Below are positions 31,419-38,735 of a stretch of DNA of 64,000 bases, one piece after another. Location of the stretch: contig NZ_MWWU01000002.1 of the NCBI RefSeq assembly GCF_002259595.1, forward strand, positions 868,001 to 932,000, in the 5' to 3' direction. Origin of the DNA: Aeriscardovia aeriphila. GTDB lineage: Bacteria; Actinomycetota; Actinomycetes; Actinomycetales; Bifidobacteriaceae. A program made the translations under genes and the position numbers. The stretch's first letter is position 1. Each line of letters starts with the position of its first letter. A model generated the notes under the pieces. That model made no database searches. It was not told the origin of the DNA and saw only the letters and a program-made list of their open reading frames with translations.

Positions 31419-32233
31419 TGGCGGACTTTGATACTGAGCGCGAGGGGCAGATTGAGTTTTACAAGACGTTTCTGCCGCGCATTGACCCGACTCTCACTTT
31501 GGATGACATTCTCGCAGACGATAACGATGGTGTGTTGAACGGCAATCTGCTTGAGTTCAAGCTGCGCGTGAACGATTTGAATGCCGTGCTGTCTCAGTGC
31601 GTGAAATATCTTTCTTCGCTGAGGATTAAAGGAAAACCGGTTCCCGCAAATATCATCATTGTTGATTTGAACGGTGAGCAAGCATATCTCTATAAGTCGG
31701 CTGATTATCTTGATGACATCGAGAAGGTATATGTAGGCGGAGCCTCTAAGTCGAATGCCGGGTTTGTTGGTTGCGCATACGACGAGAAGTACGCGTATGG
31801 TCAGGACCAGCTTGCCGTGACACATTTGATTAACCGCCTGAAGGAGACGGAGTTCACCCGCATCCATATTGACGAGAACTGCATTGTCGGTTGGGCGACG
31901 GCGTTTTATAAGGCTGTGCCGAATGCGCGTAAAGAGGATTTCATCGGTGATGATACGGGCAAGCACAAGACGATTGGCGAGATTCGCAACCCGTCGGTGT
32001 TCGCTGAGTATATCTATCCGTACAAGGGCACGTCGAACGTCAAGTTCCAGTACCTGATGGACAAGCTGAATGATACGCTTCAGAAGAAGAATCTGGGCGC
32101 GTTTTATACGCCCGAGCCTTACGCAGAGAAATCCCATGAGCTGTTGCGCATGGCGATTGGGCGTGTTCCTGCGGGTAACGATTATGTGATTATCGACCGC
32201 TGCGCGGGTACGGGTAATTTGGAGAAGGGTTGA
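31418..32233 (+). CDS. type IIG-like restriction-modification enzyme, N-terminal part (nuclease domain and SAM-binding motif)
   Basis: A 271-residue product. The first part has DNDGVLNGNLLEFK, which fits the D...ExK core of PD-(D/E)XK nucleases, followed by a Gln in LSQCVKYL. Then comes KKNLGAFYTPEPYA, the entry segment of Eco57I/type IIG adenine methyltransferases, and motif I DRCAGTGNLEKG, where the frame stops. The missing half continues in the next frame from 32230 as LTDEELSHC. One extra G in the GGG run at 32227-32229 would fuse both into about 760 residues. Codon and base use differ from the neighbours, consistent with transfer. Confidence 0.75.
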   Translation: MADFDTEREGQIEFYKTFLPRIDPTLTLDDILADDNDGVLNGNLLEFKLRVNDLNAVLSQCVKYLSSLRIKGKPVPANIIIVDLNGEQAYLYKSADYLDDIEKVYVGGASKSNAGFVGCAYDEKYAYGQDQLAVTHLINRLKETEFTRIHIDENCIVGWATAFYKAVPNARKEDFIGDDTGKHKTIGEIRNPSVFAEYIYPYKGTSNVKFQYLMDKLNDTLQKKNLGAFYTPEPYAEKSHELLRMAIGRVPAGNDYVIIDRCAGTGNLEKG

Positions 32234-33702
32234 CGGACGAGGAGTTGTCCCATTGCATCCTTTCCACCGTGGAATACTACGAGTACAAGGTGATGCAGGA
32301 GATCCTCGGTTCGAAGGTGCGTCACATCATCCCTCCCATCGAGGCGGATGACACGTTCAACGCAGGTTTAGTGCGCGGTGCGAATGCACTGAGCGAGGAG
32401 TACGTCAACAACCCTGTTATCAAGCAGTACGTCGATGACCCGAAATGCACGATTATCTTGTTCGAGAACCCGCCGTATGCGGAGACGACGAGCATGGAGC
32501 ACCAGCGCAAGGGCGCGGGCAAGAAGTCGTCCGGTTGGAAGAACAGCTTCGTCGTCACCGAGATGAAGAAGCAGGTCAAGGGCACGGCGCTCAATGACTT
32601 GGGCAACATGTTTATCTGGTCTGCGTTCGAGTATTATCTGCGTCAGCCGACCGATAGCTACGTGGCGTACTCGCCCGTAAAGTATTGGAAGGTGCAGCAC
32701 CTCATTGACAAGCGCCTGCTTGGCGGCTTCTGTTGCAACCGTCGTCATTTCCATACGAATATCGACGCGTGCATAATGGTCGCTCTCTGGTCTAACGAGG
32801 ATGCCGACCTCGATGCATTCGAGCTTCCGGGGTACGATATTGACGATGATGGTGCGTTGCAGCTAGCCGGTGACCTGCGCATCGCACGCGTCCACTCCAT
32901 GTACAGTCGCATGTATTACGATAAGCGTACATTTGCTGACGATACAGAAGATGGCGTCCTTTTGAAGCATGATGGGCTGCTTGTAGAGGGACAGAAGCAA
33001 CGAATAAAGCCGTTGTTTAACAGCAACATGCTTGGATACATGGTTGCAGATGGCCCCGGCTTTGATAATCCGGATTTGCATTCATGCTTACTTTCGGCGG
33101 GAATCTATAACGGCAACGGTTTTTTCCTGCGTATTGATAACTACCTCGAAAAGCTACCTATGTTCTGTGCATCTCGTTACATCAACTACAATCGCGAGTG
33201 GACGGAGCGTGCCCGCATCATGAAGTCGGGCGATGGCGCTGACCGCTTTAACGCTGACGTGGCGTCTGGCAAGCTCGACCGGTGGCTGCGCAAGTGCCTG
33301 CTGTTCACCTGTGTGGAGATGCAGAACCATATGCGGACGTTTACGGGCAGCGATGGTCGCTTTTACCGCAACGAGCTGTGTATGGACACGACGAACGGTC
33401 CGACTGTCGCGTCACAGGATTTAAAGAATCTCGTTTGTGGTCCTGCCGAGCAGCGTATCCTCGACCAGTGGAAGACGCTGATGGACGCAGTGAAGCAAAC
33501 TAACGAATACGACCCGAGGCTGACCTACGGCGTGTACCAGATTTTCGCAGAGATAGACACGTCATATAAGGATGACGAGGGTAAGACAGTCTGGAACAAC
33601 ATCGAGGTGCATTCGGCGTTGCAAACGCTGAAGACGCTCGTTAAGGAGTATTACAACACCGAAATCGTGCCGACACTGTTTGAGTATGAGTTCTTGAAAT
33701 AA
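32230..33702 (+). CDS. type IIG-like restriction-modification enzyme, C-terminal part (methyltransferase catalytic motif)
   Basis: A 490-residue product in the frame shifted from the preceding ORF. It contains the N6-adenine methyltransferase motif IV NPPY (IILFENPPYAETTS) and a long C-terminal half that would hold the target-recognition region. It starts at TTG 32230-32232, overlapping the TGA of the upstream part (TTGA), with GGAG five bases before. Either it is the broken half of one enzyme or it is made as a second subunit by termination-reinitiation. Alone it lacks the SAM-binding motif I. Confidence 0.72.
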   Translation: MTDEELSHCILSTVEYYEYKVMQEILGSKVRHIIPPIEADDTFNAGLVRGANALSEEYVNNPVIKQYVDDPKCTIILFENPPYAETTSMEHQRKGAGKKSSGWKNSFVVTEMKKQVKGTALNDLGNMFIWSAFEYYLRQPTDSYVAYSPVKYWKVQHLIDKRLLGGFCCNRRHFHTNIDACIMVALWSNEDADLDAFELPGYDIDDDGALQLAGDLRIARVHSMYSRMYYDKRTFADDTEDGVLLKHDGLLVEGQKQRIKPLFNSNMLGYMVADGPGFDNPDLHSCLLSAGIYNGNGFFLRIDNYLEKLPMFCASRYINYNREWTERARIMKSGDGADRFNADVASGKLDRWLRKCLLFTCVEMQNHMRTFTGSDGRFYRNELCMDTTNGPTVASQDLKNLVCGPAEQRILDQWKTLMDAVKQTNEYDPRLTYGVYQIFAEIDTSYKDDEGKTVWNNIEVHSALQTLKTLVKEYYNTEIVPTLFEYEFLK

Positions 33703-33708
33703 ACGAGT

Positions 33709-33739
33709 AAGCCCGTCGCTCTTTTGGGCGGCGGGCTTT
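33709..33739 (+). terminator. intrinsic terminator of the restriction-modification operon
   Basis: The stem AAGCCCGTCGC/GCGGCGGGCTT (one mismatch) lies seven bases after the stop codon of the C-terminal part. The tail is AT-rich (TATAATTAAA) rather than pure T. Confidence 0.75.
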
Positions 33740-33828
33740 ATAATTAAATGCGTATTTATGCAATTCATCATATAGAAGGAAATAACGTGAAAGCCTAGAA
33801 GCAGAAAACGGGAGGGGATGGTGAACCT

Positions 33829-34117
33829 ATGGCACGAAAAATCCCAAGACTCCAGATGCCACCCGCCCACTCTCTTACGTCCTGTACAACCGCGTTTCGA
33901 CCAAGCTACAAGTCGAGAAGGGCGAGTCGATAGACGCTCAGCGCTTCGAGCTAACAAGATACGCCGAAAATCACAACATGCGTGTGCTCGGTGAGTACAT
34001 TGACGACGGCTTTTCAGGAAAGAGCGTGCAGGGCAGGCCACAGTTCCGTTAGATGATGGATGACATCATCAAAGCGCAGCCGAGCAAGCGCCCGGCCTAC
34101 GTCCTCGTGTTCAAGAG
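33829..34117 (+). pseudogene. decayed large serine recombinase, N-terminal remnant
   Basis: GGGAGGGG precedes the ATG at 33829 (MARK), but the frame shifts at once: one more A in the A5 run would continue into NPKTPDATRPLSYVLYNRVSTKLQ. That frame gives the serine recombinase N-terminus: the catalytic Ser in YNRVSTKLQ, ESIDAQRFELTRYAE, YIDDGFSGKSVQGRPQF, a TAG stop at 34050-34052, then MMDDIIKAQ...YVLVFKR. Resemblance ends near 34117, so the rest of the enzyme is missing. This is the likely former integrase of the islet. Confidence 0.82.
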
Positions 34118-34321
34118 GATAACAGTTCGGCATAGCTGGAGATCCTCATTGCACTCACAGCTAATAAGTAAAAGGATTATAAGCCGAAAAACTGAGGATG
34201 CGAACTCGCACCTGCAACCTCGGTTGAAGCTCACGCTTAGCTGTGAGAAATATCAGCTAGCTATTGAGGAAAGAGCTGGCTACTGCGAGCTATCCTCCCC
34301 CTGCATATTAAGCTGCATATC

Positions 34322-34347
34322 AAAAAGGCCTCCCCTGAGGGAGGCCC
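34322..34347 (-). terminator. intrinsic terminator of the bS22 gene
   Basis: On the minus strand GGGCCTCC pairs with GGGAGGCC and TTTTTG follows. It lies 24 bases after the stop codon of the 29-residue gene. Confidence 0.88.
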
Positions 34348-34370
34348 AACCCGGTATTCCCGGGAAAACG

Positions 34371-34460
34371 TCACTTGCGCTGATGACGAGTCTTGCGCAG
34401 AAGCTTACGATGCTTCTTCTTGGACATGCGTGCACGACGCTTCTTGATGACAGATCCCAT
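34371..34460 (-). CDS. small ribosomal protein bS22 (AURKAIP1/COX24-like)
   Basis: A 29-residue, extremely basic protein, MGSVIKKRRARMSKKKHRKL plus the tail LRKTRHQRK. It matches the actinobacterial bS22 mini-protein first seen in mycobacterial ribosome structures, which has the same MGSVIKKRR start and MSKKKHRKLLR core. GGAGG lies eight bases before the ATG at 34458-34460 and a clear terminator follows, so it is a genuine single-gene unit despite its size. Confidence 0.9.
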   Translation of the reverse strand: MGSVIKKRRARMSKKKHRKLLRKTRHQRK

Positions 34461-34557
34461 GACGGACCTCCAATCGATCGATCTCTACAATTACGGGTTA
34501 ACCGAATCGTATCTTACAACTTTTTCCCGACTTTAGGGCGCACAAGAACAAGCCAGA

Positions 34558-34590
34558 GTGATAATCTCAAGAATTTCTCCAGATTATCAG
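34558..34590. repeat. inverted pair of the recurrent motif
   Basis: GTGATAATCTCAAG at 34558-34571 faces CAGATTATCAG at 34580-34590, eight bases apart. The second copy lies eight bases beyond the stop codon of the gene ending at 34598. Confidence 0.75.
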
Positions 34591-34597
34591 CATCGCA

Positions 34598-35314
34598 TCA
34601 CAGCGGGAACTGCTGGTAGAAGTTCTTCACCGCGTCAGTGCTGCCGGTCACCTGGAAAACGCAGGTCGCATTGCGCCACACGGCCGTTGCACTACCCGAG
34701 CCCGTCTCGTGAACCTCGTACTGGCCAGTCTGCTTGCCAGAAACCATCACGTCACCAGAAGCCAAAAGCTTGCCAGAAAGGCCTTTGACGAGCGTTTCAT
34801 ACTGGCTTTGAGCAGCGTCATCCTTGCTCCACTGGCCCACGATAAGCGTGACATTCTGCGCTTCTTCACCAGTCGAGTAGACTACGGAATGCGCTTCGAT
34901 GGGGTTTGCGGACTGCCAATCTTGAGAATTGGCAACCGTCTTGCGCGCGTACGAGCCGACAAGGTCAGGCATAGCCTTCAGCAGGGTTGTTGCGTCAGCA
35001 GGAAGGGCGTCAGGAGTTGCCGTCGTCTTCTGCTCGGTGCGCTTTTGCACGGTGACGGAAGTTGCCTGCTGGTTGGGCTTCATGAAGTTACTCGCCCATC
35101 CTGGGTAGACGAAAGCCGTAATCAAGCCGATGACGACGACCAGCACGAGGCCGATGATCACGCTGACCACTGCGGTAACGGCCTTATTGCGCGGTTCCTG
35201 CTGCTTTTTGACCTGCTCGCTCTCGGTTTCGTGTGGCGTAGTGGAGGCGTTCTCCATAACCTCGTCAAAGCTTGGCTGGCCCGACGGCTTATTCTCAGGA
35301 TTCATTGAGCTCAT
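34598..35314 (-). CDS. single-pass membrane protein of unknown function
   Basis: A protein of about 238 residues. A hydrophilic cytoplasmic leader (about 40 residues, rich in Glu, Ser and Pro) is followed by one membrane helix (AVTAVVSVIIGLVLVVVIGL) and an extracellular domain of about 165 residues with a single Cys (NATCVFQVTG). The start is either ATG 35314 (MSSMNPENK) or ATG 35305. I do not recognise a domain. It is divergent from radA. Confidence 0.7.
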   Translation of the reverse strand: MSSMNPENKPSGQPSFDEVMENASTTPHETESEQVKKQQEPRNKAVTAVVSVIIGLVLVVVIGLITAFVYPGWASNFMKPNQQATSVTVQKRTEQKTTATPDALPADATTLLKAMPDLVGSYARKTVANSQDWQSANPIEAHSVVYSTGEEAQNVTLIVGQWSKDDAAQSQYETLVKGLSGKLLASGDVMVSGKQTGQYEVHETGSGSATAVWRNATCVFQVTGSTDAVKNFYQQFPL

Positions 35315-35343
35315 GCCTTTATTGTGACACACTCAAATGACCT

Positions 35344-35357
35344 CTTGAGATTATCAG
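35344..35357. repeat. copy of the recurrent motif
   Basis: Exact CTTGAGATTATCAG followed by CGCG, in the divergent gap between the membrane protein gene and radA. Confidence 0.78.
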
Positions 35358-35363
35358 CGCGGG

Positions 35364-35424
35364 TTTTCCACAGTTTTCACCCGCTCAACTCGCGATATCT
35401 TTCTCAGTTCTCCACAGTTTTCAC
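35364..35424. promoter_or_regulatory. paired DnaA-box-like repeats upstream of radA
   Basis: The 14-base sequence TCCACAGTTTTCAC occurs at 35367-35380 and again at 35411-35424, 44 bases apart. The first is preceded by TT to give TTTTCCACA (35364-35372), a match to the DnaA-box consensus TTWTNCACA. The second is TTCTCCACA. They lie 45-105 bases upstream of the radA start and could control it. Confidence 0.45.
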
Positions 35425-35468
35425 GGCTGTATTCGCCTGAGGAGAGGTTGTCGAGTAGCGTGGGGTTT

Positions 35469-37331
35469 ATGGCGAAGGTTTCACGAACGTATTTATGCTC
35501 CGAATGCGGCTGGAGCGGTGGGCAATGGTATGGCCGCTGCCCTTCTTGCGGCCAATTTAACACCATTTCGGAATACCATGAGCCCAAACTACCCAAGGTG
35601 CTGACTTCACGGCGTTCGCGCGAGAGCGCTGTGGAAGCGGCTATCAGCAGAGCTTCGCACGGACCACGAAATGATGTGTGGGCCAACGGCAAGCCCATCG
35701 TGCGGGAAGCTGACACGCGAAGTGGATCCTCTTCGAGTTCGCGCACCCGTTCAACAAGTTCTTTAGCGCGCGGGACTTCTGCGCTTTCGGATCGAGCACA
35801 GCGAGAGGGCCAATACGACGAGAATGGTTTCGACCGTGCTCCTTTTGACCGTGAAGCTTTCACAGCACAAGGCCAAACTGGCGGTTTGAGCGAGTTTGGC
35901 CTCGAAAATATGAGCGATGCAGTGCCGGTAACACAGGGCGGTGTGGATAAGCAAGAGCCTCGCTTGCACACTGGTTTCTCTGAGTTTGACCGCGTTCTGG
36001 GCGGTGGCATTGTGCCTGGCGAAGTTGCTTTGATTGCCGGTGAGCCAGGAATTGGCAAGTCCACCTTGCTGCTGTCAACGGCCGGGAATATTGCCAATGC
36101 TAATCTCACGGTGCTCTATATTTCTGGCGAGGAGAGCTTGGGCCAGATTAGGTTGCGCGCGCGTCGAATTGGGGCGATGAGTGACAACCTGCTGCTCGCA
36201 TCTACCACCGACTTGGGTACCGCGTTGATGCTGATGGAAAAGTACCGTCCTGCGCTGGCCATTATTGATTCGGTGCAGACTATCACTTCCGAGGAGTCGG
36301 ATGGCATTTCGGGTGGTACGTCGCAGGTGCGTGAGGTGACGCGCGGGGTGATTGAAGTGTCGAAGGCGCTCAACATTCCGTCGTTTGTGGTTGGCCACGT
36401 GACGAAGGATGGCAATATTGCTGGCCCGCGCACGCTCGAGCATTTGGTGGATGTGGTCTGCCAGTTTGAGGGGGACACGAGGACGGCGTTGCGCTTGCTG
36501 CGCGCGGTGAAGAATCGTTTCGGGCCCACCGATGAGGTCGGCTGTTTTGACATGGTCGATGAGGGTATCGAACAGGTGACGGACCCCTCCGGCCTGTTTA
36601 TCTCCTCTGACGATCAGCTGACTGATGGCACGTGCATTACGTTTACGATGGACGGGCATCGCTCGATGCCAATTGAGATTCAGGCTTTGACGACCGCTTC
36701 TGTTCTGCCCTCTCCTCGTCGTGCGACGAATGGGGTGGATGCGAACCGTATCGCCATGCTGGTAGCCGTGTTGTATAAGCATGCCCGGATCGGTTTGCTG
36801 AATAAGGATCTCTATATTTCCACGATTGCTGGTGCCCAAGCTCGCGAGCCGAGTTGCGATTTGGCGATTTGTATGGCTTTGGCTTCGGCACAGTCAGGTG
36901 TGGCGATTGTGCGCACAACGGCTTGCTTTGGTGAGGTGAGTTTGACCGGTGAGATTCGTGCTGTGCCTCGCCTCGAGCAGCGCTTAGATGAAGCACAAAG
37001 GTTGGGCTTTACGCAGGCGTTGATTCCGGTTCATCAAAAGTTGCGCAACCCAGGCAGGTATACGCGTTTGCAGTTGGTTCGCGTCTCTTCAGTACGGGAT
37101 GCTGTGCACAAGCTGTCGCTGCGTGCTGCTCGCCAGAAGGCTGATTTTAGCGGGGATAGCGGTGAAAGTGGTGAGAGTGCTCAAGGTGCCAACGCTCGAA
37201 GTACACGTGCTCACAGCGCGGGTGCTCGCCCATTCACTAAGGCATCCACTTCAGCAACTGAACCTGACCAGTGGGCAAGCCGCGAGTTTTCGCCAAATGC
37301 CACACCTGACTTTGGTGGCCGCGCCGAGTAA
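35469..37331 (+). CDS. radA: DNA repair protein RadA
   Basis: A 620-residue protein that drives branch migration in recombination. It has an N-terminal zinc finger (CSECGWSGGQWYGRCPSC), a RecA-like ATPase with Walker A GEPGIGKST, the RadA signature KNRFGPTDEVG, and a C-terminal Lon-protease-like domain (REPSCDLAICMALASA, FGEVSLTGEIR). The family is usually about 450-480 residues. Here about 110 extra low-complexity residues separate finger and ATPase, and a Ser-rich tail of about 70 follows. ATG 35469 (MAKVSRTYLC) fits the family start. Confidence 0.95.
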   Translation: MAKVSRTYLCSECGWSGGQWYGRCPSCGQFNTISEYHEPKLPKVLTSRRSRESAVEAAISRASHGPRNDVWANGKPIVREADTRSGSSSSSRTRSTSSLARGTSALSDRAQREGQYDENGFDRAPFDREAFTAQGQTGGLSEFGLENMSDAVPVTQGGVDKQEPRLHTGFSEFDRVLGGGIVPGEVALIAGEPGIGKSTLLLSTAGNIANANLTVLYISGEESLGQIRLRARRIGAMSDNLLLASTTDLGTALMLMEKYRPALAIIDSVQTITSEESDGISGGTSQVREVTRGVIEVSKALNIPSFVVGHVTKDGNIAGPRTLEHLVDVVCQFEGDTRTALRLLRAVKNRFGPTDEVGCFDMVDEGIEQVTDPSGLFISSDDQLTDGTCITFTMDGHRSMPIEIQALTTASVLPSPRRATNGVDANRIAMLVAVLYKHARIGLLNKDLYISTIAGAQAREPSCDLAICMALASAQSGVAIVRTTACFGEVSLTGEIRAVPRLEQRLDEAQRLGFTQALIPVHQKLRNPGRYTRLQLVRVSSVRDAVHKLSLRAARQKADFSGDSGESGESAQGANARSTRAHSAGARPFTKASTSATEPDQWASREFSPNATPDFGGRAE

Positions 37332-37379
37332 GTGTGCACATCTCATGATCACCGTCTTGACAGGGCTCACACTGACAGA

Positions 37380-38336
37380 CTAGTGGCACGGGAAGTGGAT
37401 GCTACCGTCTGCTTCCCTCTCAATAAGCTTGTCAGCTACGAGCGCGGCAACGCACTTTTCCAGCTGCTGAGGCTTATCCCACAGCTTGTGCCACTGCTGC
37501 TCGCTCAAGGTGCTCACGCCACTGGGCAGATTGCGCAATGCTTTGAGCACGAGCCCGCGCACTTGACGGTCAGTCCCTTGGAACTTTTGCGCAGGCCTCG
37601 TCCGCTTCTCCCCCATATGCGGGTAGCCAGCCTTCTTAAACGCGCAGATTTTCACAAACGGGCACTGCTCGCACTGAGGGTTCTTCGCTGTACAAATAGT
37701 TGCGCCAATTTCCATGAGCGCTTCATTCCACAGCGCATCCCGATCGCCGCCTGACAATCTGGAGAGAGGCGATGGCTGTTGGCCTTGCGAAGACTCGAGA
37801 TTTCGCGACGGCAGAAGCGAGTTCGCCAGTTCGCGATCCTTCTTGGTTGTAGCACCTCCAAAGCTTTCTTCACCCAGAAAAGCGCGGGTCTGCACACGAC
37901 GAATATTCGTATCAACCACGGCGACACTACGGTGGTAGTAGAACGAAGCAACTGCCGATGCCGTATACTCGCCCACCCCCGGCAGGCTCAGCAGATCATC
38001 CATGTGAGAGGGAACAACGCCGCCAAACCGCTCAACAATAGCGGCAGCGCAATCTCGCAGGCGCAAGGCGCGAGAAGGGTAGCCCAGCGTTCCCCACGCA
38101 GTGAGAATCTCTGCGCTCGTTGCCTCTTTCATCGCTTCGGGAGTGGGCCAGGCAGCCATCCATTGCATCCAGTAAGGAACGACACGAGTCATGGGAGTTT
38201 GCTGGCTCATCACCTCGGAGACGAGCACTCCCCATGCGCTTGTTCCCTCAGCTCTCCATGGCAACGCGCGGGCGTTGGCTTCCCACCAAGCGTGGATGTC
38301 AGGAAGGAGTGTGGAGGAATAAATTGTTGGACGCAT
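37380..38336 (-). CDS. mutY: A/G-specific adenine DNA glycosylase
   Basis: A 318-residue base-excision enzyme that removes adenine opposite 8-oxoguanine. It shows LPWRAEGTSAWGVLVSEVMSQQT with the catalytic Glu, the helix-hairpin-helix LPGVGEYTASAVASFYY, the catalytic Asp in AVVDTNIRRV, and the 4Fe-4S ligands in CTAKNPQCEQCPFVKIC. A loop of about 25 residues before the cluster is expanded. The start is ATG 38336 (MRPTIYSS); the frame is open far upstream but without family similarity. It converges with radA. Confidence 0.94.
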   Translation of the reverse strand: MRPTIYSSTLLPDIHAWWEANARALPWRAEGTSAWGVLVSEVMSQQTPMTRVVPYWMQWMAAWPTPEAMKEATSAEILTAWGTLGYPSRALRLRDCAAAIVERFGGVVPSHMDDLLSLPGVGEYTASAVASFYYHRSVAVVDTNIRRVQTRAFLGEESFGGATTKKDRELANSLLPSRNLESSQGQQPSPLSRLSGGDRDALWNEALMEIGATICTAKNPQCEQCPFVKICAFKKAGYPHMGEKRTRPAQKFQGTDRQVRGLVLKALRNLPSGVSTLSEQQWHKLWDKPQQLEKCVAALVADKLIEREADGSIHFPCH

Positions 38337-38735
38337 ACCTCTATTATGCACCTGTCGGCATTGAGCCTGTGAAAGTGCCATTGAGTCTGTGAAAGTGCCA
38401 TAACTTTTCACATGGATATGAAGCGCAGTGATGATAACGCGAATAAACAACTGGCGCTGAAGCGCTACAGGAATAGGGATTGCTGATGTACTGATAATCT
38501 CAGGAAATGAGGGGTGAGAGGTTAAGAAAAGACGGCACCCGCCACCTGCTCTGCTCAAGTGGACGAATGCCGCCTCTAGTAGAGTATCAAATATCCAAGA
38601 AAAATCTAGTGCAAAATTCGGATATACGACTTTTTTCTCAGAATTGTTTCCTCCGTTTAACATGATCGCGAGCTGACGACGAGCTGTAGGCACGCAAAGA
38701 CCTGCGAAAAATAAGTGCACAGGTACACCCGCAGA
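38337..38735. other. 399-base gap between mutY and the acyltransferase gene
   Basis: No gene seen. It contains a 20-base tandem duplication, TTGAGCCTGTGAAAGTGCCA at 38361-38380 and the same with one change at 38381-38400, about 25 bases upstream of mutY. It also holds a recurrent-motif copy, CTGATAATCTCAGG, at 38491-38504. The rest is featureless. Confidence 0.6.

Noticed and set aside
34150-34320. Possible tRNA or attachment site at the right end of the islet
   Set aside because: No cloverleaf could be folded by eye and no matching repeat was found at the left end.
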